Shown here: positions 5,865 to 11,890 of the stretch, one piece after another
Layout of the letters: every line of letters begins with the position of its first letter
Numbering within the stretch: the first letter of the stretch is position 1
DNA from: an uncultured Clostridia bacterium
Lineage (GTDB): Bacteria; Bacillota; Clostridia; Lachnospirales; Lachnospiraceae
Assembly: GCA_946620335.1 (NCBI GenBank)
Contig: CAMONF010000133.1
Coordinates: 1 to 11,890, forward strand
DNA: 11,890 nucleotides
Reading direction: 5' to 3'
Program-made: the position numbers and the translations under genes
The notes under the pieces: generated by a model
The model's input: only the letters and a program-made list of their open reading frames with translations
Told to the model about the DNA's origin: nothing
Database searches by the model: none

Positions 5865-5902
5865 GCCCGGCAGGGCATTCCAAGGAACCTGAGGAGGATA
5901 AG

Positions 5903-7792
5903 ATGGCTGATAACAGGAAAATTGCTGAAAATGTGCTGGCCGCCGTCGGCGGCCCCGGCAACGTCTCCGCTGTGACGCACTGCATGACAAGACTGAGATT
6001 CAACCTTAAGGACGAGAGCATTCCCAACGATGAGGAAATGAAAAAAATTGGCGGTGTTCTGGGTGTGGTCCGTTCTGGCGGCCAGTACCAGGTGGTCATT
6101 GGACAGAACGTGCCCAAGGTCTACAAGGAAGTCCTGGACATCGGCGGCTTCGCGGCGTCGGCCCCGGTCAACGAGAACCTGGATCAGCCGAAGGAGAAGC
6201 TGACACCAAAGCAGGTCGGCATGAACATCCTTAACTACATGGCCGGGTCCCTGACGCCTCTTATTCCAATCCTGATCGGCGCGGCTATGTTCAAGACGAT
6301 CCTCTCCATTCTGGGTCCGGATCTTCTGGGGCTTTTCAGTGCGGAGAGCGATGTCTACAAGCTCTTTGACTTTGTCTATGACGCCGGTTTTTATTTCCTG
6401 CCCATCTTCATCGGCTATACGGCAGCCAACAAGATCGGGGCTTCTCCTATCCTGGGCATGTTCATGGGCGGTATCCTGCTGGCACCGGACTTCATGGCCA
6501 TGGCAGCCAATCCAGAAGTGACGAGGTTCACAGTTTTCGGTATTCCGGCTATGCTGAACGATTACTCCCAGTCGGTCATCCCGATCATCCTGTCGGTCTG
6601 GGCCATGAGCTATGTGGAGAAGTTCTTCAAAAAATATATTCCTGACGCTCTGTCCACGATCTTCGTGCCCTTCCTGACCATCCTGGTCATGCTGCCGATT
6701 TCTCTCTGCGCTCTGGCTCCGGCGGGTGCCTTCATTGGTCAGTACGTCTCCTCCGGCCTCGTGGCCTTCGGTAATGTCGGCGGCTTTATCGCTGTGGCGG
6801 TCATCGCAGCCCTCTGGGAGTTCCTGGTCATGTCCGGCATGCACGTCGTCATGGTCGTCACGGTTCTCAACGTCTACATGACCAACGGCTATGAGACTGT
6901 CATCTGGCCGGCCGCCCTCTGCGCGACGGCAGCCACCTTCGGCCTGGGCCTCGGCGCCTTCCTGAGGATCAAGGACAAGGAGGAGAAGTCTCTCAGCCTC
7001 GGTTACTTCATCTCCGGTATCGTCGGCGGCGTTACCGAACCCGCTCTCTACGGTGTGGGTCTCAAATATAAGAAGCCTCTCCTGGCCCTCATGGCAGGCG
7101 GCGCTCTCGGCGGACTCTACGTCGGTCTCACCCATGCTTACATGTATGGTCTCGGCGCCACCAACTTCCTCATGATCCTGAGCTTCTCCGGCTCCACGAC
7201 GGCCAACTTTGTGAACGGCACCATCGGCTGCATCATCTCTCTGGCCGCCTCCGCTGCCTTCACCTATTTCTTCGGGTTCGACAAGAACGACCCCGTAGTG
7301 ACTGGCAAAACCGACACTGACGAGGCAGTTTCCGCAGCGGAAAATGAACTCACTGCCTGCATTTCCGGCAAGGTCATTCCCGCCGCCCAGATCAGCGACC
7401 AGAGCTTTGCCTCCGGCATGATGGGCGAAGGCATCGGCATCATCCCCTCAGACAATGTGATCGTGGCTCCCTGCGACGCGGTGGTATCCACTGTCATGGA
7501 AGAGTCCAAACACGCGGTGGGGCTTACACTGGCCAACGGCGTCGAGCTGCTCATCCACGAGGGCGTGGATACAGTCGGCCTGAACGGCCAGGGCTTCGAA
7601 CTTTTCGTCAAGGAAGGTCAGAAAGTAAAACGCGGCGACAGGCTGATCCGTTTTGACAGGAAGCTGCTGAAGGATAAGGGGCTGGATGACGTCTGCGTGG
7701 TCCTGGTGACCAACAGCGAGGACTACCCGGATACCGTTTATGCAGCGGACGTCGAAGCGCAGGCCGGCAGAACTACGGTCATCACTTTCTGA
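5903..7792 (+). CDS. PTS beta-glucoside-type fused EIIBCA permease
   Basis: The protein has 629 residues with domains in the order IIB-IIC-IIA. IIB (1-~80) has the phosphocysteine Cys27 in THCMTRLRF. IIC (~105-460) has about ten membrane helices and the signature GGVTEPALYGVGLK with Glu379. IIA (~480-629) has His537 in SKHAVGL and the phospho-acceptor His552 in ELLIHEGVDTV. It imports a sugar and phosphorylates it, using phosphate passed from PEP through EI and HPr. The family is that of BglF/BglP, SacP and TreP. The ATG at 5903 is taken because GAGGAGG lies just before it and IIB starts there; the open frame extends to 5789 but that part has no family match. The usual 'GxHW' IIC loop reads SGMHVVMV here (His314), so the substrate may differ from plain beta-glucosides. 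The deacetylase gene follows after 19 bp. Confidence 0.93.
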   Translation: MADNRKIAENVLAAVGGPGNVSAVTHCMTRLRFNLKDESIPNDEEMKKIGGVLGVVRSGGQYQVVIGQNVPKVYKEVLDIGGFAASAPVNENLDQPKEKLTPKQVGMNILNYMAGSLTPLIPILIGAAMFKTILSILGPDLLGLFSAESDVYKLFDFVYDAGFYFLPIFIGYTAANKIGASPILGMFMGGILLAPDFMAMAANPEVTRFTVFGIPAMLNDYSQSVIPIILSVWAMSYVEKFFKKYIPDALSTIFVPFLTILVMLPISLCALAPAGAFIGQYVSSGLVAFGNVGGFIAVAVIAALWEFLVMSGMHVVMVVTVLNVYMTNGYETVIWPAALCATAATFGLGLGAFLRIKDKEEKSLSLGYFISGIVGGVTEPALYGVGLKYKKPLLALMAGGALGGLYVGLTHAYMYGLGATNFLMILSFSGSTTANFVNGTIGCIISLAASAAFTYFFGFDKNDPVVTGKTDTDEAVSAAENELTACISGKVIPAAQISDQSFASGMMGEGIGIIPSDNVIVAPCDAVVSTVMEESKHAVGLTLANGVELLIHEGVDTVGLNGQGFELFVKEGQKVKRGDRLIRFDRKLLKDKGLDDVCVVLVTNSEDYPDTVYAADVEAQAGRTTVITF

Positions 7793-7811
7793 TGACCGGG
7801 AGATATGAAAA

Positions 7812-8558
7812 ATGAAAAGATTGATACTCAGGGCTGACGATCTGGGCTTTTCAGAGGGCATCAATTATGGTATAGAAAAGAGTGTGCGGGAAGGGCTGAT
7901 CCGCAGCGTGGGGCTGATGCCCAACATGCCGGCGGCAGCCCACGGCGTACAGCTCCTCAGGGACCTGCCGGTGTGCCTGGGCCAGCATACCAACATATGT
8001 GTCGGCCGGCCCCTGACAGACCCGGGCCTCATACCCAGCATTACGCAGGAGAACGGTGAATTCAAGTCCTCCCGGGAATACCGGAGCGCGAAGGAAGATT
8101 TTGTGGTCCTTGAGGAGGTGGTCCTCGAGATTGAGGCCCAGTATGAACGATTCAGGGAATTGACCGGTCGGGAGCCCGCTTATTTCGAAGGGCATGCGGT
8201 GGCGAGCGCCAACTTCTACAAGGGACTTCAGATCGTAGCGGAAAGACACGGCTTAAGGTATCTGGCTTTTCGGATGGATGGTCCCACACCATTTGGAAAC
8301 GCACAGCTCTATATGCATATGGAGAGCATGCTTCCAGATTACGATCCCATGCGGAGCGTCCGGAACATGGTCTTCCACGAGGGACCCGGCGAGGCGGACG
8401 TCTTCGTCTGCCATCCCGGATACCTGGACGCCTACATCATGCGGGTTTCCTCCCTTCTTGGCCCCAGGCCGCTGGAGGTGGAGATGGCCGTGAGTGAAGA
8501 ACTCAGAGGATATGTTGCGGAAGAGGGAATCGAACTTTTGACCTTCGACGATGTCTGA
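7812..8558 (+). CDS. ChbG/YdjC family carbohydrate deacetylase
   Basis: The 248-residue protein has the family length and signatures. ILRADDLGFSEGINYGI gives catalytic Asp9 and metal-binding Asp10; GQHTNI gives His59 and FEGHAV His128 (metal ligands); VCHPGYLD gives His201. Known members remove an acetyl group from N-acetylglucosamine units; E. coli ChbG deacetylates chitobiose-6-phosphate, which is required for induction and cleavage. It lies 19 bp after the PTS gene, so it is surely co-transcribed, and its substrate should be the phosphorylated sugar delivered by that PTS. The start at 7812 has GGGAG nine bases upstream; an ATG at 7805 is out of frame with the family match. The exact acetyl sugar is inference. 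Confidence 0.88.
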   Translation: MKRLILRADDLGFSEGINYGIEKSVREGLIRSVGLMPNMPAAAHGVQLLRDLPVCLGQHTNICVGRPLTDPGLIPSITQENGEFKSSREYRSAKEDFVVLEEVVLEIEAQYERFRELTGREPAYFEGHAVASANFYKGLQIVAERHGLRYLAFRMDGPTPFGNAQLYMHMESMLPDYDPMRSVRNMVFHEGPGEADVFVCHPGYLDAYIMRVSSLLGPRPLEVEMAVSEELRGYVAEEGIELLTFDDV

Positions 8559-8577
8559 CGTCGGGGAGATGGAAATG

Positions 8578-8702
8578 TGACGGGGGCGGCCGGCAGGCGG
8601 AAAAGAAGCCGGGTGCTGCCCGGACAGAACAAGGGATAGCTGACGGGAGCCAGCCGGCAGGTGAAAATGGCCGGCTGCCGCTCGGACAGAACTAGGGATA
8701 TG
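8578..8702 (+). repeat. Two diverged direct repeats of ~63 bp, each with a hairpin
   Basis: Units 8578-8640 and 8641-8702 align throughout, with TGACGGG at the start, GCCGGCAGG, CGGACAGAAC and AGGGATA near the end. The second holds a perfect CAGCCGGC/GCCGGCTG hairpin around an AGGTGAAAATG loop; the first has a weaker CCGGC/GCCGG version. They fill the space between the deacetylase and GH1 genes. No T run follows, so they are not ordinary terminators but could tune expression or RNA stability in the operon. Confidence 0.75.
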
Positions 8703-8781
8703 CCGGAAGCGCTTTGCCGGGACCGATGCTGTCAGAGAGCCTGCGCTGTAAGGACGGACAAGAAAGGAAAGGTCTTTAACT

Positions 8782-10218
8782 ATGACATTCAGAAATGACT
8801 TTTTATGGGGCGGCGCCACAGCCGCCAACCAGATGGAAGGCGCCTGGAATGTGGACGGCAAGGGTCCTTCAGTCCCCGACATGTGCACGAACGGCAGCCT
8901 TAACAGCCCCAAGCGGCTGACGGCTTTCATCGAGGAGGGCACCTTGTATCCCTCCCATGAAGCCATCGACTTCTATCATCGCTACGAAGGCGATATCGCC
9001 CTCATGGCCGAAATGGGCTTCAAATGCTTCCGCATGTCCATCGCCTGGACCCGGATCTACCCCACCGGCATGGAGACGGAGCCCAACGAGGCGGGACTTG
9101 CCTTCTACGACAAGGTCTTCGACTGCCTGAAGGCCTATGGCATCGAGCCTCTGGTCACCATTTCCCATTATGAGATGCCCTTCGCCCTGGTGGAGAAGTA
9201 TAACGGCTGGGAGGGCCGGGAGGTCATCGGGCTTTTTGAGCGCTACTGCCATACCATCTTTGAGCGCTACAAGGACAAGGTCCGGTACTGGCTGACCTTC
9301 AATGAAATCAATTCAGGCACCATGCCCATGGGTTCGGTGATGAACACAGGCACGGTGAAGGGCTGCTCCGGTTCGGTCTTCACCCTGCCGGACGATCCCA
9401 GGGCCCGCTTCCAGGCGCTCCACCACATGCTGGTGGCCTCCGCCCGGGTGGTCAGATATGCCCATGAGCATTATCCGGCCTTCAAGGTGGGCTGCATGAC
9501 GCTCATGGCCACGACCTACCCGCTGACCCCGGATCCCGATGATATGCTGAAGGCCCAGCAGGCCATGAACATATCCAATTATTACACCACGGACGTCCAG
9601 GTCCGGGGAGCCTACCCCTACTTTGCCGGCCGCTATCTGCGGGAGCAGGGAATCGAAATCCGGACGGAGGAGGGGGATGAGGCGGACCTTCGGGCAGGCA
9701 CCGTTGACTTCATTTCCTTCAGTTACTATATGTCCGTCTGCGTGACCTCCGCCGAAAATGAAAACAGGATCGGCGGCAACCTCCTGGGCGGCGTGGCCAA
9801 CCCTTATCTCAAGGCCTCCGACTGGGGCTGGCAGATCGATCCCAAGGGTCTTCGCTGGACCCTGAACGAGCTCTACGGCCGCTACGGCATTCCGCTCATG
9901 GTCGTGGAGAACGGTCTTGGCGCCAGGGACGTGCTGGAGGAGGACGGCAGTGTTCATGACTCTTACCGGATCGACTATCTTCGGCAGCACATTCGCGAGA
10001 TGCGGGAGGCTGTGGAGGACGGCGTGGACCTCATGGGCTACACGCCCTGGGGCTGCATCGATCTCGTGTCCGCCTCCACGGGCGAGATGGCCAAGAGATA
10101 CGGCATGATTTACGTGGAGAAGTACGACGATGGGACGGGAAGTCTGGCCCGGAGACGGAAGGATTCCTTCTTCTGGTATAAGAAGGTGATTGCCTCCAAT
10201 GGGGAGGATCTGGACTAA
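8782..10218 (+). CDS. Glycoside hydrolase family 1, 6-phospho-beta-glucosidase type
   Basis: The 478-residue protein has the full GH1 length. The N-terminal signature FLWGGATAANQMEGAW is present. The acid/base is Glu175 in LTFNEIN and the nucleophile Glu376 in MVVENGLG. Near the C-terminus VSASTGEMAKRYGMIYV has the Ser-Lys-Tyr set (Ser430, Lys438, Tyr440) that holds the 6-phosphate in 6-phospho-glycosidases, so it should cleave phosphorylated beta-disaccharides made by the PTS, in the cytoplasm. The ATG follows GGAAAGG. It is separated from the deacetylase gene by 223 bp with repeats but no terminator, so it is probably in the same operon. Whether it prefers phosphorylated cellobiose, chitobiose or another beta-disaccharide is not visible. 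Confidence 0.93.
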   Translation: MTFRNDFLWGGATAANQMEGAWNVDGKGPSVPDMCTNGSLNSPKRLTAFIEEGTLYPSHEAIDFYHRYEGDIALMAEMGFKCFRMSIAWTRIYPTGMETEPNEAGLAFYDKVFDCLKAYGIEPLVTISHYEMPFALVEKYNGWEGREVIGLFERYCHTIFERYKDKVRYWLTFNEINSGTMPMGSVMNTGTVKGCSGSVFTLPDDPRARFQALHHMLVASARVVRYAHEHYPAFKVGCMTLMATTYPLTPDPDDMLKAQQAMNISNYYTTDVQVRGAYPYFAGRYLREQGIEIRTEEGDEADLRAGTVDFISFSYYMSVCVTSAENENRIGGNLLGGVANPYLKASDWGWQIDPKGLRWTLNELYGRYGIPLMVVENGLGARDVLEEDGSVHDSYRIDYLRQHIREMREAVEDGVDLMGYTPWGCIDLVSASTGEMAKRYGMIYVEKYDDGTGSLARRRKDSFFWYKKVIASNGEDLD

Positions 10219-10225
10219 GAAATTG

Positions 10226-10278
10226 AACTGGGGACGTTCCCTGGTACGGAGGCAACGTACCGGGGAACGTCCCCGGTT
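10226..10278. repeat. Strong REP-like hairpin (23-bp stem)
   Basis: AAC plus T.G plus GGGGACGTTCCC, then GGTACG, pairs with its mirror at 10256-10278 around the loop GAGGCAA; only two positions are G.U wobbles instead of Watson-Crick pairs. It lies just after the GH1 stop codon. There is no T run, so it is more like a REP-type or mRNA-stabilising hairpin, though it may help end the operon. A related GGGACGGTTCC motif occurs at the right end of the window. Confidence 0.75.
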
Positions 10279-10293
10279 CGACGAAAAGAATGC

Positions 10294-10322
10294 TTGCATT
10301 TTCCCCGTTCAGCATTTATAGT
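10294..10322 (+). promoter_or_regulatory. Promoter of the VUT transporter gene
   Basis: -35 TTGCAT (10294-10299), a 17-bp spacer, -10 TATAGT (10317-10322). The best promoter in the window. The start would fall at about 10329, at the foot of the first leader hairpin. Confidence 0.65.
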
Positions 10323-10326
10323 ATTC

Positions 10327-10415
10327 GGTGGCGGTTTTTTGGCGGAAGCTGTGGGGACCGCCGCCCGAGAAGTTCGGCCTCTAAATCCTTCTCGTAAAAT
10401 AATAAAACCAAGGAG
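10327..10415 (+). promoter_or_regulatory. Structured leader of the VUT gene, possible preQ1-type riboswitch
   Basis: Two hairpins follow directly from the predicted start: GGTGGCGGT (10327-10335)/ACCGCCGCC (10357-10365), then CGAGAAG (10366-10372)/CTTCTCG (10388-10394) with a 15-nt loop. An A-rich tail (TAAAATAATAAAACC) runs to AAGGAG at 10410-10415. A hairpin plus A-rich tail ending at the ribosome site is the plan of preQ1-I riboswitches, and GG in the loop (10376-10377) could pair with CC at 10408-10409 as a pseudoknot. The loop reads TTCGGCC, not the usual TTCTAGC, so identity is unsure. Confidence 0.4.
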
Positions 10416-10424
10416 AAAAAACAA

Positions 10425-11183
10425 ATGAATACTTCCAAACTCAGGGACTTCATCGAGGAGTCGACGGAGCTGTTCCGCTCCCTGCCCTCGCTGACGGTCT
10501 CCATTTTCATCGCGGCCACAATCATCATGAACCTGCTGGCGAACAAGAGCATGAACGTGCCCTTTTCCTGGCTGGCGCTCGATTGTGGTTTTATTGTGTC
10601 CTGGCTCGTTTTCCTGATCCTGGATATCGTGACGAGGCATTACGGCCCGCGGGCAGCCACCATACTGACCGTCGGCGGTATCGCCGTCAACCTCTTCTTC
10701 TGCCTGATCCTCTATGCGGGCAGCCGCATCCCGGGCGTCTGGGGCGAGTCATTTGTGGAAGGGTCTGAGGACGTCATCAACGCAGCCCTCAATCACACCT
10801 TCGGCGGGACTTCCTACGTCCTTCTGGGCAGCTCCATCGCATTTTTCGTCTCATCAGTCGTCAACAACTTCACCAACTGGTACATCGGCGTGACCCTGCG
10901 GAAAAAGCGGGAAGCCAGCTTCGGCACCTACGCCGCCCGGACCTACGTGTCCACGGCCATCGGGCAGTTCGTGGACATCCTGGTCTTCGCCCTGCTGGTC
11001 AGCCACCGCTTCTTCGGCTGGTCCCTGACCCAGTGCATCACCTGTGCCATCACCGGCGCGATCGCCGAGCTCCTCTGCGAGGTGGTCTTCTCGCCCATCG
11101 GCTACCGGATTTCCAACAGTTGGCAGAGGCAGCGGGTCGGCGAGTCCTACATCACACGATATGTTATGGAAGGTCAGAGATGA
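10425..11183 (+). CDS. VUT family (YhhQ-type) queuosine precursor transporter
   Basis: The 252-residue protein has about six hydrophobic helices and the Vut_1/YhhQ signature stretch MNLLANKSM, LDCGFIVSWLVFLILDIVTR and GPRAATILTVGGIAVNLF, then the later half GQFVDILVFALL. Known members import queuosine precursors such as preQ1, preQ0 or queuine for tRNA modification. The protein sits in the cytoplasmic membrane. The start follows AAGGAG nine bases upstream. It has its own promoter and a structured leader that may sense preQ1. The stop overlaps the next start (ATGA), so the SDR gene is translationally coupled. The family call is firm; the specific precursor is inferred. Confidence 0.85.
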   Translation: MNTSKLRDFIEESTELFRSLPSLTVSIFIAATIIMNLLANKSMNVPFSWLALDCGFIVSWLVFLILDIVTRHYGPRAATILTVGGIAVNLFFCLILYAGSRIPGVWGESFVEGSEDVINAALNHTFGGTSYVLLGSSIAFFVSSVVNNFTNWYIGVTLRKKREASFGTYAARTYVSTAIGQFVDILVFALLVSHRFFGWSLTQCITCAITGAIAELLCEVVFSPIGYRISNSWQRQRVGESYITRYVMEGQR

Positions 11184-11833
11184 GAGTTTTAATCACAGGC
11201 ACCTCCGGCGGTATCGGAGAGGCCATCGCCCGTTATTTCCTGGAAAATGAACACACCGTCATCGGTTTCGACCGCAAAAAAAGTGTCATTGACCATCCCA
11301 ATTACACGCACTATTGTCTTGATATTCGTGACAAAAGGACCTACCCGGACCTTGCTCCGGTGGATATTCTGGTCAACAACGCAGGCATTCAGGGCGGGGA
11401 TGACATCGACGTGAACCTGAAGGGTACCATCACGGTCACGGAGCGCTACGGAATCCACGAAGGAATTCGCTCCGTGCTCATGATTGGTTCCGCCAGCGGC
11501 CACACCGGGTCTGAATTCCCCGAGTATGCTGCCAGCAAAGGAGGCGTGCTGACATATACGAAAAATGTTGCCCTTCGGATCGCGCCCTACGGCGCCACCT
11601 GCAACAGTCTGGACTTCGGCGGCGTCATCACCGACCTCAATAAGCCTGTCATGGAGGACCCGAAGCTCTGGGAGGAAATCATGGCGGTCACCCCTTTAAA
11701 GCGTTGGATGACTGTGCGGGAGGCCGCGGAATGGGCTTATTTCATGACCGTGACCAACCGCTTCTGCACCGGGCAGAATATACTGATTGACGGGCTGGAA
11801 GCGGGCAACGCCCACTTTGTGTGGCCTGATTGA
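11180..11833 (+). CDS. Short-chain dehydrogenase/reductase (SDR) family oxidoreductase
   Basis: The 217-residue protein is a classical SDR, slightly short. TGTSGGIG (6-13) is the nucleotide-binding loop, Asp31-Arg32 end the second strand, NNAG is at 66-69, and the catalytic residues are Asn79, Ser104, Tyr116 and Lys120 (YAASK). It oxidises or reduces a hydroxyl/keto group with NAD(P)H; Asp31 followed by Arg leaves cofactor preference open. The ATG at 11180 overlaps the upstream stop by ATGA; a longer in-frame opening from 11033 lies inside the VUT gene and has no SDR match. Coupling to a VUT transporter gene is unusual and gives no direct clue to its substrate. Confidence 0.9.
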   Translation: MRVLITGTSGGIGEAIARYFLENEHTVIGFDRKKSVIDHPNYTHYCLDIRDKRTYPDLAPVDILVNNAGIQGGDDIDVNLKGTITVTERYGIHEGIRSVLMIGSASGHTGSEFPEYAASKGGVLTYTKNVALRIAPYGATCNSLDFGGVITDLNKPVMEDPKLWEEIMAVTPLKRWMTVREAAEWAYFMTVTNRFCTGQNILIDGLEAGNAHFVWPD

Positions 11834-11856
11834 AGAATACAGAAAAACGGTAAATA

Positions 11857-11890
11857 GGGAAACTGGGAATGAGGGACGGTTCCTTTTCCC
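11857..11890. repeat. REP-like hairpin at the right edge (cut by window end)
   Basis: GGGAAA (11857-11862) pairs with TTTCCC (11885-11890) and GGAA (11866-11869) with TTCC (11880-11883). The loop side holds GGGACGGTTCC, which resembles the GGGGACGTTCC arm of the hairpin at 10226-10278. It sits 24 bp after the SDR stop and may also act as its terminator. Confidence 0.5.

Noticed and set aside
5789..5902. 38-residue N-terminal extension of the PTS protein
   Set aside because: No ribosome site at 5789, no family match, and a strong GAGGAGG lies before the ATG at 5903 where IIB begins.
5834..7135. 433-aa minus-strand open frame opposite the PTS gene
   Set aside because: Antisense shadow with skewed Asp/Glu/His composition; the plus-strand EIIBCA has all catalytic residues.
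9313..10299. 328-aa minus-strand open frame opposite the GH1 gene
   Set aside because: Shadow of GH1 coding; no recognisable motif.
11033..11179. Longer SDR start inside the VUT gene
   Set aside because: The extra 49 residues are an out-of-frame reading of VUT and the nucleotide-binding strand MRVLITG starts exactly at the ATG at 11180.

Overview
The window looks like chromosomal DNA of a Gram-positive, GC-rich member of the Bacillota, probably a gut-type Clostridia/Lachnospiraceae relative. The grounds are purine-rich Shine-Dalgarno sites (AAGGAGGG, GAGGAGG), short T-run terminators, a PEP:sugar PTS of fused BCA type, an AraC-type regulator, and families common in that group (MATE, VUT, RpiB/LacAB, GH1). 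No rRNA, tRNA, CRISPR array, transposase or phage gene was seen. Genus cannot be fixed from the sequence.

Layout, left to right. (1) The C-terminal end of a membrane transporter (to 194) is followed by a ~250-bp imperfect palindrome (209-456) and a terminator (499-530). (2) A histidine phosphatase gene (572-1315). (3) A 340-bp leader holding two copies of a 25-bp repeat, a two-hairpin candidate aptamer and a terminator directly before the RBS of a MATE efflux gene (1656-3011). (4) A remnant of a second MATE gene (3034-3135) and a bidirectional terminator. (5) Minus-strand RpiB/LacAB-type isomerase (3219-3683), divergent from a DUF1080-like beta-sandwich protein (3971-4600), with promoters readable on both strands. 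(6) A 40-bp tandem repeat (4561-4719) that starts inside the end of the latter gene. (7) A sugar-utilisation locus: AraC regulator on the minus strand (4725-5765), divergent from PTS EIIBCA (5903-7792), ChbG/YdjC deacetylase (7812-8558) and GH1 6-phospho-beta-glucosidase (8782-10218). (8) A strong hairpin repeat, a good promoter, a structured leader, then a VUT-family queuosine-precursor-type transporter (10425-11183) overlapping an SDR oxidoreductase (11180-11833). The window ends in another repeat hairpin.

How the genes work together (inference). The AraC/PTS/ChbG/GH1 locus parallels the enterobacterial chb operon in logic: AraC-type control, PTS import with phosphorylation, deacetylation of the phosphorylated disaccharide, then cleavage by a 6-phospho-glycosidase. 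Here the PTS is a single fused protein and the hydrolase is GH1 rather than GH4. A plausible substrate is an N- or O-acetylated beta-linked disaccharide.

The most interesting non-coding signals are three. First, the MATE leader, where an 8-nt sequence present twice is perfectly complementary to the 5' arm of the terminator and brackets a compact two-hairpin domain; this looks like a ligand-controlled attenuator, possibly of the guanidine-IV/mepA kind. Second, the VUT leader, whose last hairpin plus A-rich tail resembles preQ1-I architecture. Third, the large palindrome at 209-456.
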